A stretch of DNA of 64,000 nt, taken from Stenotrophomonas_A sp035629025. GTDB lineage: Bacteria > Pseudomonadota > Gammaproteobacteria > Xanthomonadales > Xanthomonadaceae. The stretch is from positions 88,672 to 152,671 of the forward strand of contig DASPIU010000020.1 in assembly GCA_035629025.1 (NCBI GenBank), given 5' to 3'. Under the pieces are notes generated by a model. The model was not told the DNA's origin, made no database searches, and was given only the letters and a program-made list of their open reading frames with translations. Positions 44,589 to 52,414 of the stretch are shown piece after piece. Each line of letters begins with the position of its first letter. Position 1 is the stretch's first letter. Position numbers and translations under genes: made by a program.

Positions 44589-45607
44589 TGCAACCCCATC
44601 AGATAATCGGCCAGCGCGGCGCGGTCCCGCTCGCTGAGCGGCACCGCCGGCATCAGGTTGCCGGGCTTGTAGTGCTGCGGATCGCGCAGCCACTGGTCGA
44701 GCGCTTCGCGCTGCATCGGCAGCGCACCGGCGGCGAGGCTGCGGCGGCTGGCGAGGTGGGTCAGGTCCGGGCCGAGCCGCGAGCCGGCCACGGTGCCGCG
44801 CACTGCATGGCAGCTCAGGCACGCCGAGCCCATGAACACGCTTTGTCCGTGCTGCGCCAGCGCCGTCGACGGCACGGGCGCCGGCAGGCGCTGGCGCTGT
44901 TGCCAGGCAGCGAACTGCGCGTCATCCACCACGTGCACGTCCAGCGCCATGTGCGCATGCTGCAGGCCGCAGAACTCGCCGCACTGGCCGCGATAGGCGC
45001 CGGCGCGGCGTGGCGTGACCAGCAAGGCGTTGGTGTAGCCGGGAATCAGGTCTTCCTTGCCGGTCAGTGCCGGCACCCAGAAGCTGTGGATCACGTCGCC
45101 CGAGCGCAACTCGATGCGCGCGGTGCGATCGCGCGGCAGCCACAGTTCGTTGGCGGTGACGAACTGCTGCTGCGGGTCGTCGGACAGGTATTCGACCTGC
45201 CACCACCACTGCTTGGCAGTGATGCGCACTTCCAGATCGGGATGGCCGGCATGCAGCTTCTGGTCGGCAAGGAAGGCGATCACCACGAACCAGGTCAGTA
45301 GCCCGACCACCAGGATTGACCACGCCACCAGTGCCTGCCGCCAGGCCGGGTCATGCCGCGTGCCTTCGGCCAGGGCCTCGCGGCGGCGGCGCGCGCGCAG
45401 CAAGGCCCAAGCCAGCGCCACCAGCACGGCGAGATAGAGCACGCTGCATACCGACACCATCACCCACCACACGTGATCGATGGCCTGCGCCTGATCCGCG
45501 GCCGGGTCGAGCACCGACTGCACGCCACGGCAGCCGCTGAGAACAAGCAGCGTGCAGACCGCTGCCAGCAGGGCCAGGCAGCGCAGGGGCTTGGGCACGG
45601 CGCTCAC
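44585..45607 (-). CDS. coxB: Cytochrome c oxidase subunit II with fused cytochrome c domain
   Basis: A 340-aa lipoprotein (LSGC, Cys26) with two transmembrane helices (about 47-70 and 93-113) and a CuA cupredoxin domain: His174, Cys209, Glu211, Cys213, His217, Met220. A C-terminal mono-haem cytochrome c follows (CLSCH, Cys263/Cys266/His267; distal Met319). This caa3-type design accepts electrons from a c-type donor and feeds CuA internally. GTG start at 45607 overlaps the upstream cytochrome stop as GTGA; the frame continues to 45862 but lacks homology and would overlap the cytochrome gene. Confidence 0.94.
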   Translation of the reverse strand: MSAVPKPLRCLALLAAVCTLLVLSGCRGVQSVLDPAADQAQAIDHVWWVMVSVCSVLYLAVLVALAWALLRARRRREALAEGTRHDPAWRQALVAWSILVVGLLTWFVVIAFLADQKLHAGHPDLEVRITAKQWWWQVEYLSDDPQQQFVTANELWLPRDRTARIELRSGDVIHSFWVPALTGKEDLIPGYTNALLVTPRRAGAYRGQCGEFCGLQHAHMALDVHVVDDAQFAAWQQRQRLPAPVPSTALAQHGQSVFMGSACLSCHAVRGTVAGSRLGPDLTHLASRRSLAAGALPMQREALDQWLRDPQHYKPGNLMPAVPLSERDRAALADYLMGLQ

Positions 45608-46158
45608 GGCGTGGGTACCGTCGGCGGGTCGCCGCCGCGCGGTGGCTGCGGCGGCAACTGGTTCAACGGTGGGGTGGCGTTGATCGCCTCGCGCCGGCTC
45701 GGCGCAGCGGCCATCGACACATTGCCGGCCAGCGCGCGCACGTAGGCGGCCAGCTGCCAGGCCTGTTCGTCGGTCAGGCGCTGGCGCCAGGCCGGCATGC
45801 CGTTGGGGCGGCCATCGATGATGCTGGCGTGGATCTGATCGATGTTGCCGCCGTAGCGCCACTGCTCATCCATCAGCGCCGGGCCGATGGCACCGCCGCC
45901 ATTGCCGTGGCAGCCGTTGCAATTGAAGCTGCGATACCAGCGCCCGCCCTGGTTGATGTGGTAGGCGTTGGCCTCGAAATGCGCGCCAATCGCACTGACG
46001 GCGGTGTCGCTGCCGCCGGGCTGGAATTCGGTCAGGGCAGGGCGTGGATTATCGCCCGCGGGCGCGGCGTGATATTCGCGACGCTCGCGTTCGCAGCCGG
46101 CCACTGCGAACAGCAGCAGCACGCCGAGCAGGCGCTCAATGCGGCAGTGCGAAGACAT
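45604..46158 (-). CDS. Cytochrome c lipoprotein, probable electron acceptor of the alcohol dehydrogenase
   Basis: A 184-aa protein with lipobox AGC (Cys22), a class I cytochrome fold with haem site CNGCH (Cys80, Cys83, His84) and likely axial Met121 (GRPNGMPAW). A Pro-rich tail follows. Sitting between the PQQ dehydrogenase (23-bp overlap) and oxidase subunit II (4-bp overlap), it is best placed to carry electrons from PQQ to the oxidase, like the cytochrome cL/XoxG of methylotrophs, though it is not obviously homologous in length to XoxG. Confidence 0.88.
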   Translation of the reverse strand: MSSHCRIERLLGVLLLFAVAGCERERREYHAAPAGDNPRPALTEFQPGGSDTAVSAIGAHFEANAYHINQGGRWYRSFNCNGCHGNGGGAIGPALMDEQWRYGGNIDQIHASIIDGRPNGMPAWRQRLTDEQAWQLAAYVRALAGNVSMAAAPSRREAINATPPLNQLPPQPPRGGDPPTVPTP

Positions 46159-48016
46159 AGAGGGTTCCGCCGGGTGTGGTGCGCTGCTTCAGGTCGGCCA
46201 CGGCGTTGGCCCAGCCGCCGCCGGCGGTCGCGTCGCGCGAGTCGAGGTTGTTGACCACAATCGTGCCGGCCCAGCCGCCCACGCCGGACAGCACCGCGAT
46301 GTATTGGTGGCCGTCCGGGCCGGTATAGGTCACCGGCTGGCCGATGATTCCGGAGTCGGCCTTGAACTGCCACAGCGTCTTGCCGCTGCGCGCATCCACT
46401 GCCTTGAACCAGCCATCCATCGTGCCGTAGAAGACCAGCTCGCCGACGGTGGCGAGCGTGCCGCTCCACAGCGGCAGGTCTTCCTTCACCGTCCATGCGG
46501 CGCGGCGTGCGACCGGGTCCCACGCGGTGAGCACACCGCGGTTGCCGCCGGGCCCGGCGTACATGCGCGACTCGGCGCCGAGGTAGGGCGTGCCGGCGAT
46601 GTAGTTGACCTCGTTCGGCTGCCAGTCCATGCACAGGTTGTTGTGCGGAATGAACAGCAACCCCGCCTTCGGTGACCACGCCGAGGGGTTCCAGTCCTTC
46701 ATGCCGGTGGAGGCCGGGCAGATGTTGCGCGACACCTTGCCCACCGCCGGCTGCTTGTCCGGGTTGTATTGCGGGCGCCCGCTGCGCAGGTCGATGCCGG
46801 TGATCGCATTGACGTGGCCGAAGGCATCGGCCGACAGCACTTCGCCGCTGGCCCGGTCCAGCACGTAGACAAAGCCGTTGCGTTCCGGGCGCACGATGAC
46901 CTTGCGCGGCTTGCCGTTGACTGGCAGGTCCACCAGCACGCTTTCGTTGATCGCGTCGTAGTCGAACACGTCGTGCGGACTGAACTGGTAGAACCAGCGC
47001 GCCTGGCCATCGTCCGGGTCGCGCGCGAACATGCCGGCGGTCCACTTGTTGTCGCCGGGGCGCTGCTCGGCGTTCCAGGGGCCGGGGTTGCCGGTGCCGT
47101 AGAAGATCAGGTCCAGTTCCGGATCGTAGGAAATCCAGCCCCACACCGTGCCGCCGCCGAGTCGCCAGGCATCGCCGGGCCAGCTCGACTTGCCCAGGTC
47201 GCGGCCCTGGTCAGTGGCGTAGTGCGGCTTGAACGCAGGGCCGATCAGCACGTCGCTGTCCGGCCCGGTGCTGTATGCCTTCCACGCCAGCTTGCCGGTG
47301 GTCGCGTCCAGCGCGGCGAGCCAGCCGCGCACGCCGAACTCGCCGCCGGCATTGCCGACCAGCACCTTGCCCTTGACCACCATCGGCGCCATCGTGATCG
47401 TCTCGCCGAGGTTGATGTCGCCCAGCTGCACGCGCCAGTTCGGTTTGCCGGTGGCAGCGTCCAGCGCAATCGTGCTGCCGTCCAGCGTGTTGAAGATCAC
47501 CTGGCCCTGCCAGTACACCGCGCCACGGTTGACCACGTCGCAACAGGCCACGCCCTGCGAGGCCGGTGCCGGCTTCGGTTCGTATTTCCACTTCAGCGGC
47601 GCGCCGGGCTTGCTCAGGTCCAGCGCGTAGACCACGTTGGGATAGGGCGCGACGATGTACATGGTGTTGTCGACCACGATCGGCGCCGCCTCCTGGCCGC
47701 GATCGACACCGGTGGAGAAGGTAAAGGCCACCTTGAGCTGGCTGACGTTGCCGCGGTTGATCTCGCCCAGTGTGCTGTAGCGGGTGTTGGCATAGTCCAG
47801 CGTGGCCATGGGCCATTGGCCCGGCGCAGGCGGCGCCGCTCGCGCAGGCGATGCGAAGGCCAGGCAAAGCGTTGCCGCGGTGCAGGCCAGACCACGCAGC
47901 TGCCTGAGGATGAGGTACAGACGCGGCCGGTTCACGACTGGGCCAAGGCGCGCGGAACGAGCGCCGCGCGTGGCCGGCGAGAAAACTGACGCATTAAGAC
48001 GAACTCCGTGGTACAT
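46136..48016 (-). CDS. PQQ-dependent alcohol dehydrogenase, lanthanide-type (XoxF/ExaF/PedH-like)
   Basis: A 626-aa quinoprotein with an eight-bladed propeller. After the signal peptide (ending near ASPARA, residue 60) come the vicinal Cys158-Cys159 pair, Glu226 (GGEFG), Asn310 (GTGNPGPWN), and catalytic Asp352 followed two residues later by Asp354 (FDYDA). The second Asp is the known signature for lanthanide rather than calcium at the active site. It oxidises primary alcohols in the periplasm. Start: 48016 gives a long n-region; GTG at 47935 would give a normal signal peptide, and neither has a clear ribosome site. It heads the operon; no pqq biosynthesis genes are in the window. Confidence 0.92.
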   Translation of the reverse strand: MYHGVRLNASVFSPATRGARSARLGPVVNRPRLYLILRQLRGLACTAATLCLAFASPARAAPPAPGQWPMATLDYANTRYSTLGEINRGNVSQLKVAFTFSTGVDRGQEAAPIVVDNTMYIVAPYPNVVYALDLSKPGAPLKWKYEPKPAPASQGVACCDVVNRGAVYWQGQVIFNTLDGSTIALDAATGKPNWRVQLGDINLGETITMAPMVVKGKVLVGNAGGEFGVRGWLAALDATTGKLAWKAYSTGPDSDVLIGPAFKPHYATDQGRDLGKSSWPGDAWRLGGGTVWGWISYDPELDLIFYGTGNPGPWNAEQRPGDNKWTAGMFARDPDDGQARWFYQFSPHDVFDYDAINESVLVDLPVNGKPRKVIVRPERNGFVYVLDRASGEVLSADAFGHVNAITGIDLRSGRPQYNPDKQPAVGKVSRNICPASTGMKDWNPSAWSPKAGLLFIPHNNLCMDWQPNEVNYIAGTPYLGAESRMYAGPGGNRGVLTAWDPVARRAAWTVKEDLPLWSGTLATVGELVFYGTMDGWFKAVDARSGKTLWQFKADSGIIGQPVTYTGPDGHQYIAVLSGVGGWAGTIVVNNLDSRDATAGGGWANAVADLKQRTTPGGTLYVFALPH

Positions 48017-48176
48017 CTTCGGCCAGTGATTCGCGCGATGCGCGGTGTGTTGCGAGCGCCGAGACTGTCACCGCGCACGTCGGACTGACGTGAACATTCG
48101 CGGCATCGGCAACGCGATGCGCGCGGCCTTGCTTCGGCGACACTGACGGCGCCCGGACGCGCGCTTCACAGTCGCT

Positions 48177-48647
48177 TTAGCGCCGCTTTGCCACCGTCCC
48201 ACTCATCCTTCGCCGCGACAGGATCCAGGGCAATGCCAGCCCAAGGCCAAAGGCCGCATACACCACGCACAGGTCGGCCGGGCGCAGGCGCGTCTCGAAG
48301 CCCGGCGTCAGCCGTCGAGGCACGACCTTGTAGTCCACCACGTAGGCCACGGCGGTGGTGGCCGCGGCCAGTGCCAGCACCGGCGCCACATCACGCCGGC
48401 CCTTGCGCAGGCGTTCAAAGCTGCTGGCCCAGAACAGCGAGCTGGCATGGTGGATCACATAGCCCACCAGCGTGTGGCGCAGGCTCCAGCCATCCTTGCG
48501 GTGCGCCTGGCGGCCCCACACCCATTGGCTGGTGGCATTGGTGCCCGCCGGCACGGCAGCAGCGCGCCGATGGCTGAGCCAGGACACGACCGCGCTGGAG
48601 CACAGGCTCGCCCAGGTGCCGGAGACCAGACTGCGCCGCAGCGCCAT
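48177..48647 (-). CDS. Small membrane protein of unknown function
   Basis: A 156-aa protein with three or four hydrophobic helices. Features: MALRRSLVSGTWASLCSSAV start, SQWVWG, and a GYVIHHASSLFWASSFE segment with two adjacent His. Similar uncharacterised proteins occur in related bacteria, but I know no function. It is divergent from the SDR/DoxX gene with starts only about 20 bp apart or overlapping, depending on that gene's start. Confidence 0.7.
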   Translation of the reverse strand: MALRRSLVSGTWASLCSSAVVSWLSHRRAAAVPAGTNATSQWVWGRQAHRKDGWSLRHTLVGYVIHHASSLFWASSFERLRKGRRDVAPVLALAAATTAVAYVVDYKVVPRRLTPGFETRLRPADLCVVYAAFGLGLALPWILSRRRMSGTVAKRR

Positions 48648-48668
48648 GCGCCAGCGCGGCCACTGCGC

Positions 48669-49961
48669 GTGCTGGTGGCGGGCGCCACTGGCCTGATCGG
48701 CGAGGCGTTGGTCGCGCGGCTGGAGCGGGATGGACATGAGGTGATCCTTGGCGTGCGGGATACGGAGGCCGCCGCGTTGCACTGGCCGGGCCGGCGCTGC
48801 CTGCGGCTGGACTACATCGACATCGGCGATATCACCCGCGAACTGGCCGGCATCGATGTGGTGGTCAACGCCGTCGGCATCTTTGCAGCGCACGGCGCCG
48901 CCAGTTTCGACGCCCTGCACGTGAAAGGGCCGTGCAGCCTGTTCGAGCAGGCGGCGCGTGCCGGGGTGGCGCGCATCGTGCAAATCTCCGCACTGGGCGC
49001 CAGCAGCGACGCGGTCACGCGCTATCTGCGCAGCAAGGCGCAGGGCGATGCCTGCGCGGCGCGCTTCCCGCGAAGCGCGGTGATCGTGCGCCCATCGCTG
49101 GTATTCGCGCCGAGCGGTTCCAGCAGTGCGTTGTTCCTGCGCCTGGCCGCGCTGCCGTGGTTGCCGTTGCCCGGGGCAGGGCGGCAGCTGGTGCAACCCA
49201 TCCACCTCGATGACCTCGTCGATGGCTTGGCCGCATTGATCGTGCATCCAGCGCCACCTGGCGTGGTCGATGCAGTGGGGCCGCAGCCCCTGCCGTTTGC
49301 CGACTACCTGCGCACGCTGGCCGCGCCGCTGCAACTGCGGCCACGTATCCTGCCGGTGCCGATGGCCTGGGCGTTGGCGGCGGCGCGCTTCATGCAGCAT
49401 GTGCCCGGCAGCCTGGTCACGCCCGATGCATTGGCGATGCTCGCCCAGGGCAGCCACGCTGATCCGGCGCCGTGGCAGTCGTTGCTCGATCACCCCGCGC
49501 GCGCGCCTTCGGCGTTCATTGCCGACGGGCAGATGCCTGCATTGCGCGAGCGCAGCGTTTTTGCTGCGCTGCTGCCATTGCTGCGCGCCTCGGTATCGCT
49601 GACCTGGCTGGTCACCGCCTGGGTTTCGGCCTTCGTCTACCCGCGTGCCGAGAGCCTGGCCCTGCTGTCACGCGCGCAGGTGCCGGATGTCCTGGCGCCG
49701 TGGGCACTCTATGGCGCCGCAGCGCTGGATGCCTTTCTTGGCCTGCTCATGTGGCTGCCCCGCTGGCGGCGGCTGACGTATCACGCGCAGTTCGCCTTGA
49801 TCTTGTTCTACACCCTGGTGATCAGCCTGTGGCTGCCCGAGTTCTGGGCGCATCCCTATGGCCCGGTGCTGAAGAACCTGCCGATGCTGGCGTTGATCTA
49901 CCTGTTGTTGAAGCTCGATACCCCCCTGCTGGAGAGGAAGGATGGACCTGGTCGTCGTTAA
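48669..49961 (+). CDS. NAD(P)-binding (SDR-type) domain fused to DoxX-like membrane domain
   Basis: Residues 1 to about 290 form an atypical/extended SDR domain (LVAGATGLIGEAL at the start, VVNAVG, RIVQISALGA). The C-terminal 130 residues contain four hydrophobic helices of DoxX-like type (SLTWLVTAWVSAFVYP onward). Such fusions are known and thought to act on membrane-bound substrates. Start is uncertain: the frame opens at 48447, and ATG 48570 would overlap the divergent gene by 78 bp. I give the in-frame GTG at 48669, at the Rossmann strand; CTG 48663 would give the canonical RVLVAGATG. It overlaps the next gene by 20 bp. Confidence 0.75.
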   Translation: MLVAGATGLIGEALVARLERDGHEVILGVRDTEAAALHWPGRRCLRLDYIDIGDITRELAGIDVVVNAVGIFAAHGAASFDALHVKGPCSLFEQAARAGVARIVQISALGASSDAVTRYLRSKAQGDACAARFPRSAVIVRPSLVFAPSGSSSALFLRLAALPWLPLPGAGRQLVQPIHLDDLVDGLAALIVHPAPPGVVDAVGPQPLPFADYLRTLAAPLQLRPRILPVPMAWALAAARFMQHVPGSLVTPDALAMLAQGSHADPAPWQSLLDHPARAPSAFIADGQMPALRERSVFAALLPLLRASVSLTWLVTAWVSAFVYPRAESLALLSRAQVPDVLAPWALYGAAALDAFLGLLMWLPRWRRLTYHAQFALILFYTLVISLWLPEFWAHPYGPVLKNLPMLALIYLLLKLDTPLLERKDGPGRR

Positions 49962-50412
49962 AACCCTGCACATCCTGTCGTCCACCTTCCTGTTCGGCAC
50001 TGGTGTCGGCACCGCGTTCTACCTGCTGTTTGCCAGCCGTGGCCGCGACCCACACGTGGTTGCCGCGGTCGCGCGGCTGGTGGTGGTGGCCGACTGGATC
50101 TTCACCGCCACCACCATCGTGTTCCAGCCGCTGTCCGGCTTGTATCTGGCGCACCGCATGGGCGTGGCGCTGAGCACGCCATGGCTGTACTGGTCGATCG
50201 TGCTGTTCGTGATTGCCGCGCTGTGCTGGCTGCCGGTGGTGTGGCTGCAGATGCGCCTGCGCGACCTGGCCGTGGCGGCGGCGGCGGCCGGGCAACCGCT
50301 GCCGTTGCGCTACGACGGCTATCTGGGTGCGTGGGCAGCGTTGGGGGTGCCAGCGCTGATCTCCTTCCTCACGATCTTCTACCTGATGACCGCCAAGCCG
50401 GCTTTTGGCTGA
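49942..50412 (+). CDS. DUF2269 family membrane protein
   Basis: A 156-aa protein with four transmembrane helices. KTLHILSSTFLFGTGVGTAFY (residues 7-27) is the family signature, with a membrane-embedded His. Function unknown. It starts within the SDR/DoxX gene (20-bp overlap), and the pairing of SDR-DoxX with DUF2269 recurs in related genomes, suggesting that they act together. Confidence 0.85.
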   Translation: MDLVVVKTLHILSSTFLFGTGVGTAFYLLFASRGRDPHVVAAVARLVVVADWIFTATTIVFQPLSGLYLAHRMGVALSTPWLYWSIVLFVIAALCWLPVVWLQMRLRDLAVAAAAAGQPLPLRYDGYLGAWAALGVPALISFLTIFYLMTAKPAFG

Positions 50413-50458
50413 GCCAGACGCGCGCGAACAGCGGCGTGGCGCGCTCTACCCACAGGCC

Positions 50459-50483
50459 ATTGTCGACAGCCATTGTCGACAGG
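50459..50483. repeat. Tandem 12-bp direct repeat
   Basis: CATTGTCGACAG occurs twice in a row, separated by one base, just upstream of the REP-like element. Each copy contains the palindrome GTCGAC. Confidence 0.6.
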
Positions 50484-50488
50484 TCACT

Positions 50489-50563
50489 GTAGGAGGGGCT
50501 TCAGCCCCGACGAGCGAAGTCGCGATCTGGCAGATGGCGGTCGCGGCTGGAAGCCGCTCCTAC
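50489..50563. repeat. REP-like repetitive extragenic palindrome (GTAG-ended)
   Basis: A 75-bp imperfect palindrome begins GTAGGAGGGGCTTCAGCCCC and ends in GGAAGCCGCTCCTAC. Arms such as GTAGGAG/CTCCTAC and GGCTTC/GAAGCC pair, and inner GTCGCGA/TCGCGGC parts nearly pair. This is the style of the REP elements dispersed in Xanthomonas, Stenotrophomonas, Lysobacter and Pseudomonas genomes and mobilised by RAYT transposases. It fills most of the gap between the DUF2269 and flavoprotein genes; no RAYT gene is present. Confidence 0.75.
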
Positions 50564-50614
50564 ATTGTGTGCACAGCATCCCGCCCAGACTGCCCGATCT
50601 GATGCGAGGTGCCC

Positions 50615-51520
50615 ATGTCTTCTTCCGACGAACCGTTCGATGTCATCGTAATCGGCGGCAGCTATGCAGGACTGTCCGCGGCGCTGCAGCTGGCACGGGC
50701 GCGGCGGTGGGTGCTGGTGATCGATGCGGGGGAGCCACGCAATGAGGTGGCCGAGCACTCGCACGGGTTTCTTGGCCGCGATGGAGCAGCCCCGGGCCAG
50801 ATCAGCGCGCAAGCCCGCGATGAACTGTTGGCGTATCCGTCGGTGCAGTGGCAGGAGGGGAGGGCAGTGCAGGCCACGGCAATCCGGCAAGGCTTCGAGG
50901 TGCACTGCGCGTCGGGCGAGCGCTTCGAGGGGCGGCACCTGGTGCTGGCATACGGGGTGCGTGACGAGCTGCCAGAGATAGAAGGCCTGGCCGAGCGCTG
51001 GGGTCGCAGCGTGTTCCATTGCCCTTACTGCCACGGCTACGAGATCGCCGGCGGGCGCATTGGCGTGGTCTCGTGTTCGCCCGACGGCGCGGCACAGCAG
51101 GCGCTGCTGCTGACCGATTGGGGCCAGGTGACGCTATTCCGGCACCCGGACGAGGACGAGGACATTGGCGAGCTCGGCCCGCGCCTGGCCGAACGCGGCG
51201 TGGCCGTGGAGCGTAGCGCGGTGCAGCGCATCAGCGGCACGGCGACGCTGGAACTTGGCGATGGGCGCAGCGTGGAGATGGATGCGTTGTTCATTTCGCC
51301 GCCTTCGCGGCTGTCGAGCAACCTGGCCGAGCAACTCGGCTGCGGGCTGGAAGACGGCGGCTGCATCACCACCGACGCAGCCAAGCAGACGACGGTTGAT
51401 GGCGTATTTGCCTGCGGCGATGCGGCGCGCATGGCGGGCAGCATCGCGCTGGCGGTCGGCGAGGGCGCGCTGGCCGGTGTGGCCGCGCACCGTTCGCTGC
51501 TGGGGCTGCTCGAACGCTGA
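50615..51520 (+). CDS. Thioredoxin-reductase-like FAD/NAD(P)H oxidoreductase
   Basis: A 301-aa flavoprotein of the low-molecular-weight thioredoxin reductase fold. FAD site GGSYAG (14-19), redox pair in CPYC (Cys136, Cys139), and CGDAARMAGS near the end binding FAD. The NADPH motif after the redox pair reads VVSCSPDGAAQQA rather than GGGDSA, so it is probably not a true TrxB; no thioredoxin gene is adjacent. ATG at 50615 is preferred, with GAGGTG at 50606-50611; GTG at 50609 is in frame. Confidence 0.88.
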   Translation: MSSSDEPFDVIVIGGSYAGLSAALQLARARRWVLVIDAGEPRNEVAEHSHGFLGRDGAAPGQISAQARDELLAYPSVQWQEGRAVQATAIRQGFEVHCASGERFEGRHLVLAYGVRDELPEIEGLAERWGRSVFHCPYCHGYEIAGGRIGVVSCSPDGAAQQALLLTDWGQVTLFRHPDEDEDIGELGPRLAERGVAVERSAVQRISGTATLELGDGRSVEMDALFISPPSRLSSNLAEQLGCGLEDGGCITTDAAKQTTVDGVFACGDAARMAGSIALAVGEGALAGVAAHRSLLGLLER

Positions 51521-51560
51521 CCCGTCGAGGGGACAGGGACGGAATGCTTGCCGGCCCGGA

Positions 51561-51573
51561 CTAACGCTGTTAG
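51561..51573. promoter_or_regulatory. TetR-type operator, upstream half of a twin site
   Basis: CTAACGCTGTTAG, an inverted repeat of CTAAC/GTTAG. It lies 31 bp before the TetR gene start. TAGATT at 51571-51576 within it could be a -10 element. Confidence 0.6.
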
Positions 51574-51584
51574 ATTCCGCCAAA

Positions 51585-51597
51585 CTAACGACGTTAG
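51585..51597. promoter_or_regulatory. TetR-type operator, downstream half of a twin site
   Basis: CTAACGACGTTAG, a perfect palindrome sharing the CTAACG..GTTAG consensus with the site 24 bp upstream. It ends 6 bp before the TetR gene, where a ribosome site would lie, so binding would block both promoter and start. Confidence 0.65.
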
Positions 51598-51603
51598 GCT
51601 GGC

Positions 51604-52254
51604 ATGCGCAAGGCGATTGGCAAGGAGCAGATCATCGAGGCCGCGTTCCGGTTGCTGGACCAGGACGGCCTGGAGGGGGTGAGCCTGCGCAAGGTCGCCT
51701 GCCAACTCGGCATCCGTGCGCCGTCGCTGTACTGGCACTTCAAGAGCAAGCAGGCGCTGGTCGATGCGATGGCAGATGCGCTGATCCATGCCGTGGCGCG
51801 TGACATCCCGGCCGGGCAACCATGGCGCGCGACGCTGATCCAGATCGCCTACGAATTCCGCCACGCCTTCAAGGCGCATCGCGATGGCGCGCGCGTCTAC
51901 GCCGGCACCTACCTGGCCACAGAGAACGTGATGCGCGTGGCCGAGGCGACGATTTCGGCGCTGGCCCAGGCCGGGGCGCCGGTGGACTTCGCCGCGACCA
52001 CGGCGATGGACCTCATCTACTACGTGCTGGGCTTCGTCATCGAGGAACAGTCGCTTCCCGACAGCGGCAAGGACATGGAAGCGGTGGAGCAGGCGTTCCT
52101 GGCCCAGGCCGAAGCGCGCTACCCGTATTGCTGGCAGGCGCGGCACTTCCTGACCGAGCCCGACCTGGAGCGGCGCTTCGAGCAAGGGGTAGGGCTGTTG
52201 CTCGATGGGGTCGAGCAACGGCTGCAGCAGCCGGGGATCGCAACAGGCGCCTAG
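51604..52254 (+). CDS. TetR-family repressor (TetR_C_1 type)
   Basis: A 216-aa regulator with N-terminal helix-turn-helix (LRKVACQLGIRAPSLYWHFKSKQAL, about residues 28-52 in two parts; YWHF is typical) and a TetR-class C-terminal ligand domain (AYEFRHAFKAHRDGARV). It has no normal Shine-Dalgarno; two CTAACG..GTTAG palindromes directly precede the ATG, so autoregulation is likely. An RND adaptor/pump pair follows 160 bp later on the same strand and is the natural target. Confidence 0.9.
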   Translation: MRKAIGKEQIIEAAFRLLDQDGLEGVSLRKVACQLGIRAPSLYWHFKSKQALVDAMADALIHAVARDIPAGQPWRATLIQIAYEFRHAFKAHRDGARVYAGTYLATENVMRVAEATISALAQAGAPVDFAATTAMDLIYYVLGFVIEEQSLPDSGKDMEAVEQAFLAQAEARYPYCWQARHFLTEPDLERRFEQGVGLLLDGVEQRLQQPGIATGA

Positions 52255-52414
52255 CGCCGCACCCGGTGGCGAGTACTGGCCGCACGCAGTCGCAGCACGC
52301 TTTACGAGCAGCACGCTTTCCAGTCGCACGGCATCGGCACCAGCGCCCAGGCGGCGCGCCGGCTACCCAGCATTCCCCATTTCACACCGTTTCTTCTCAA
52401 ACCCAGAGTCCTCC

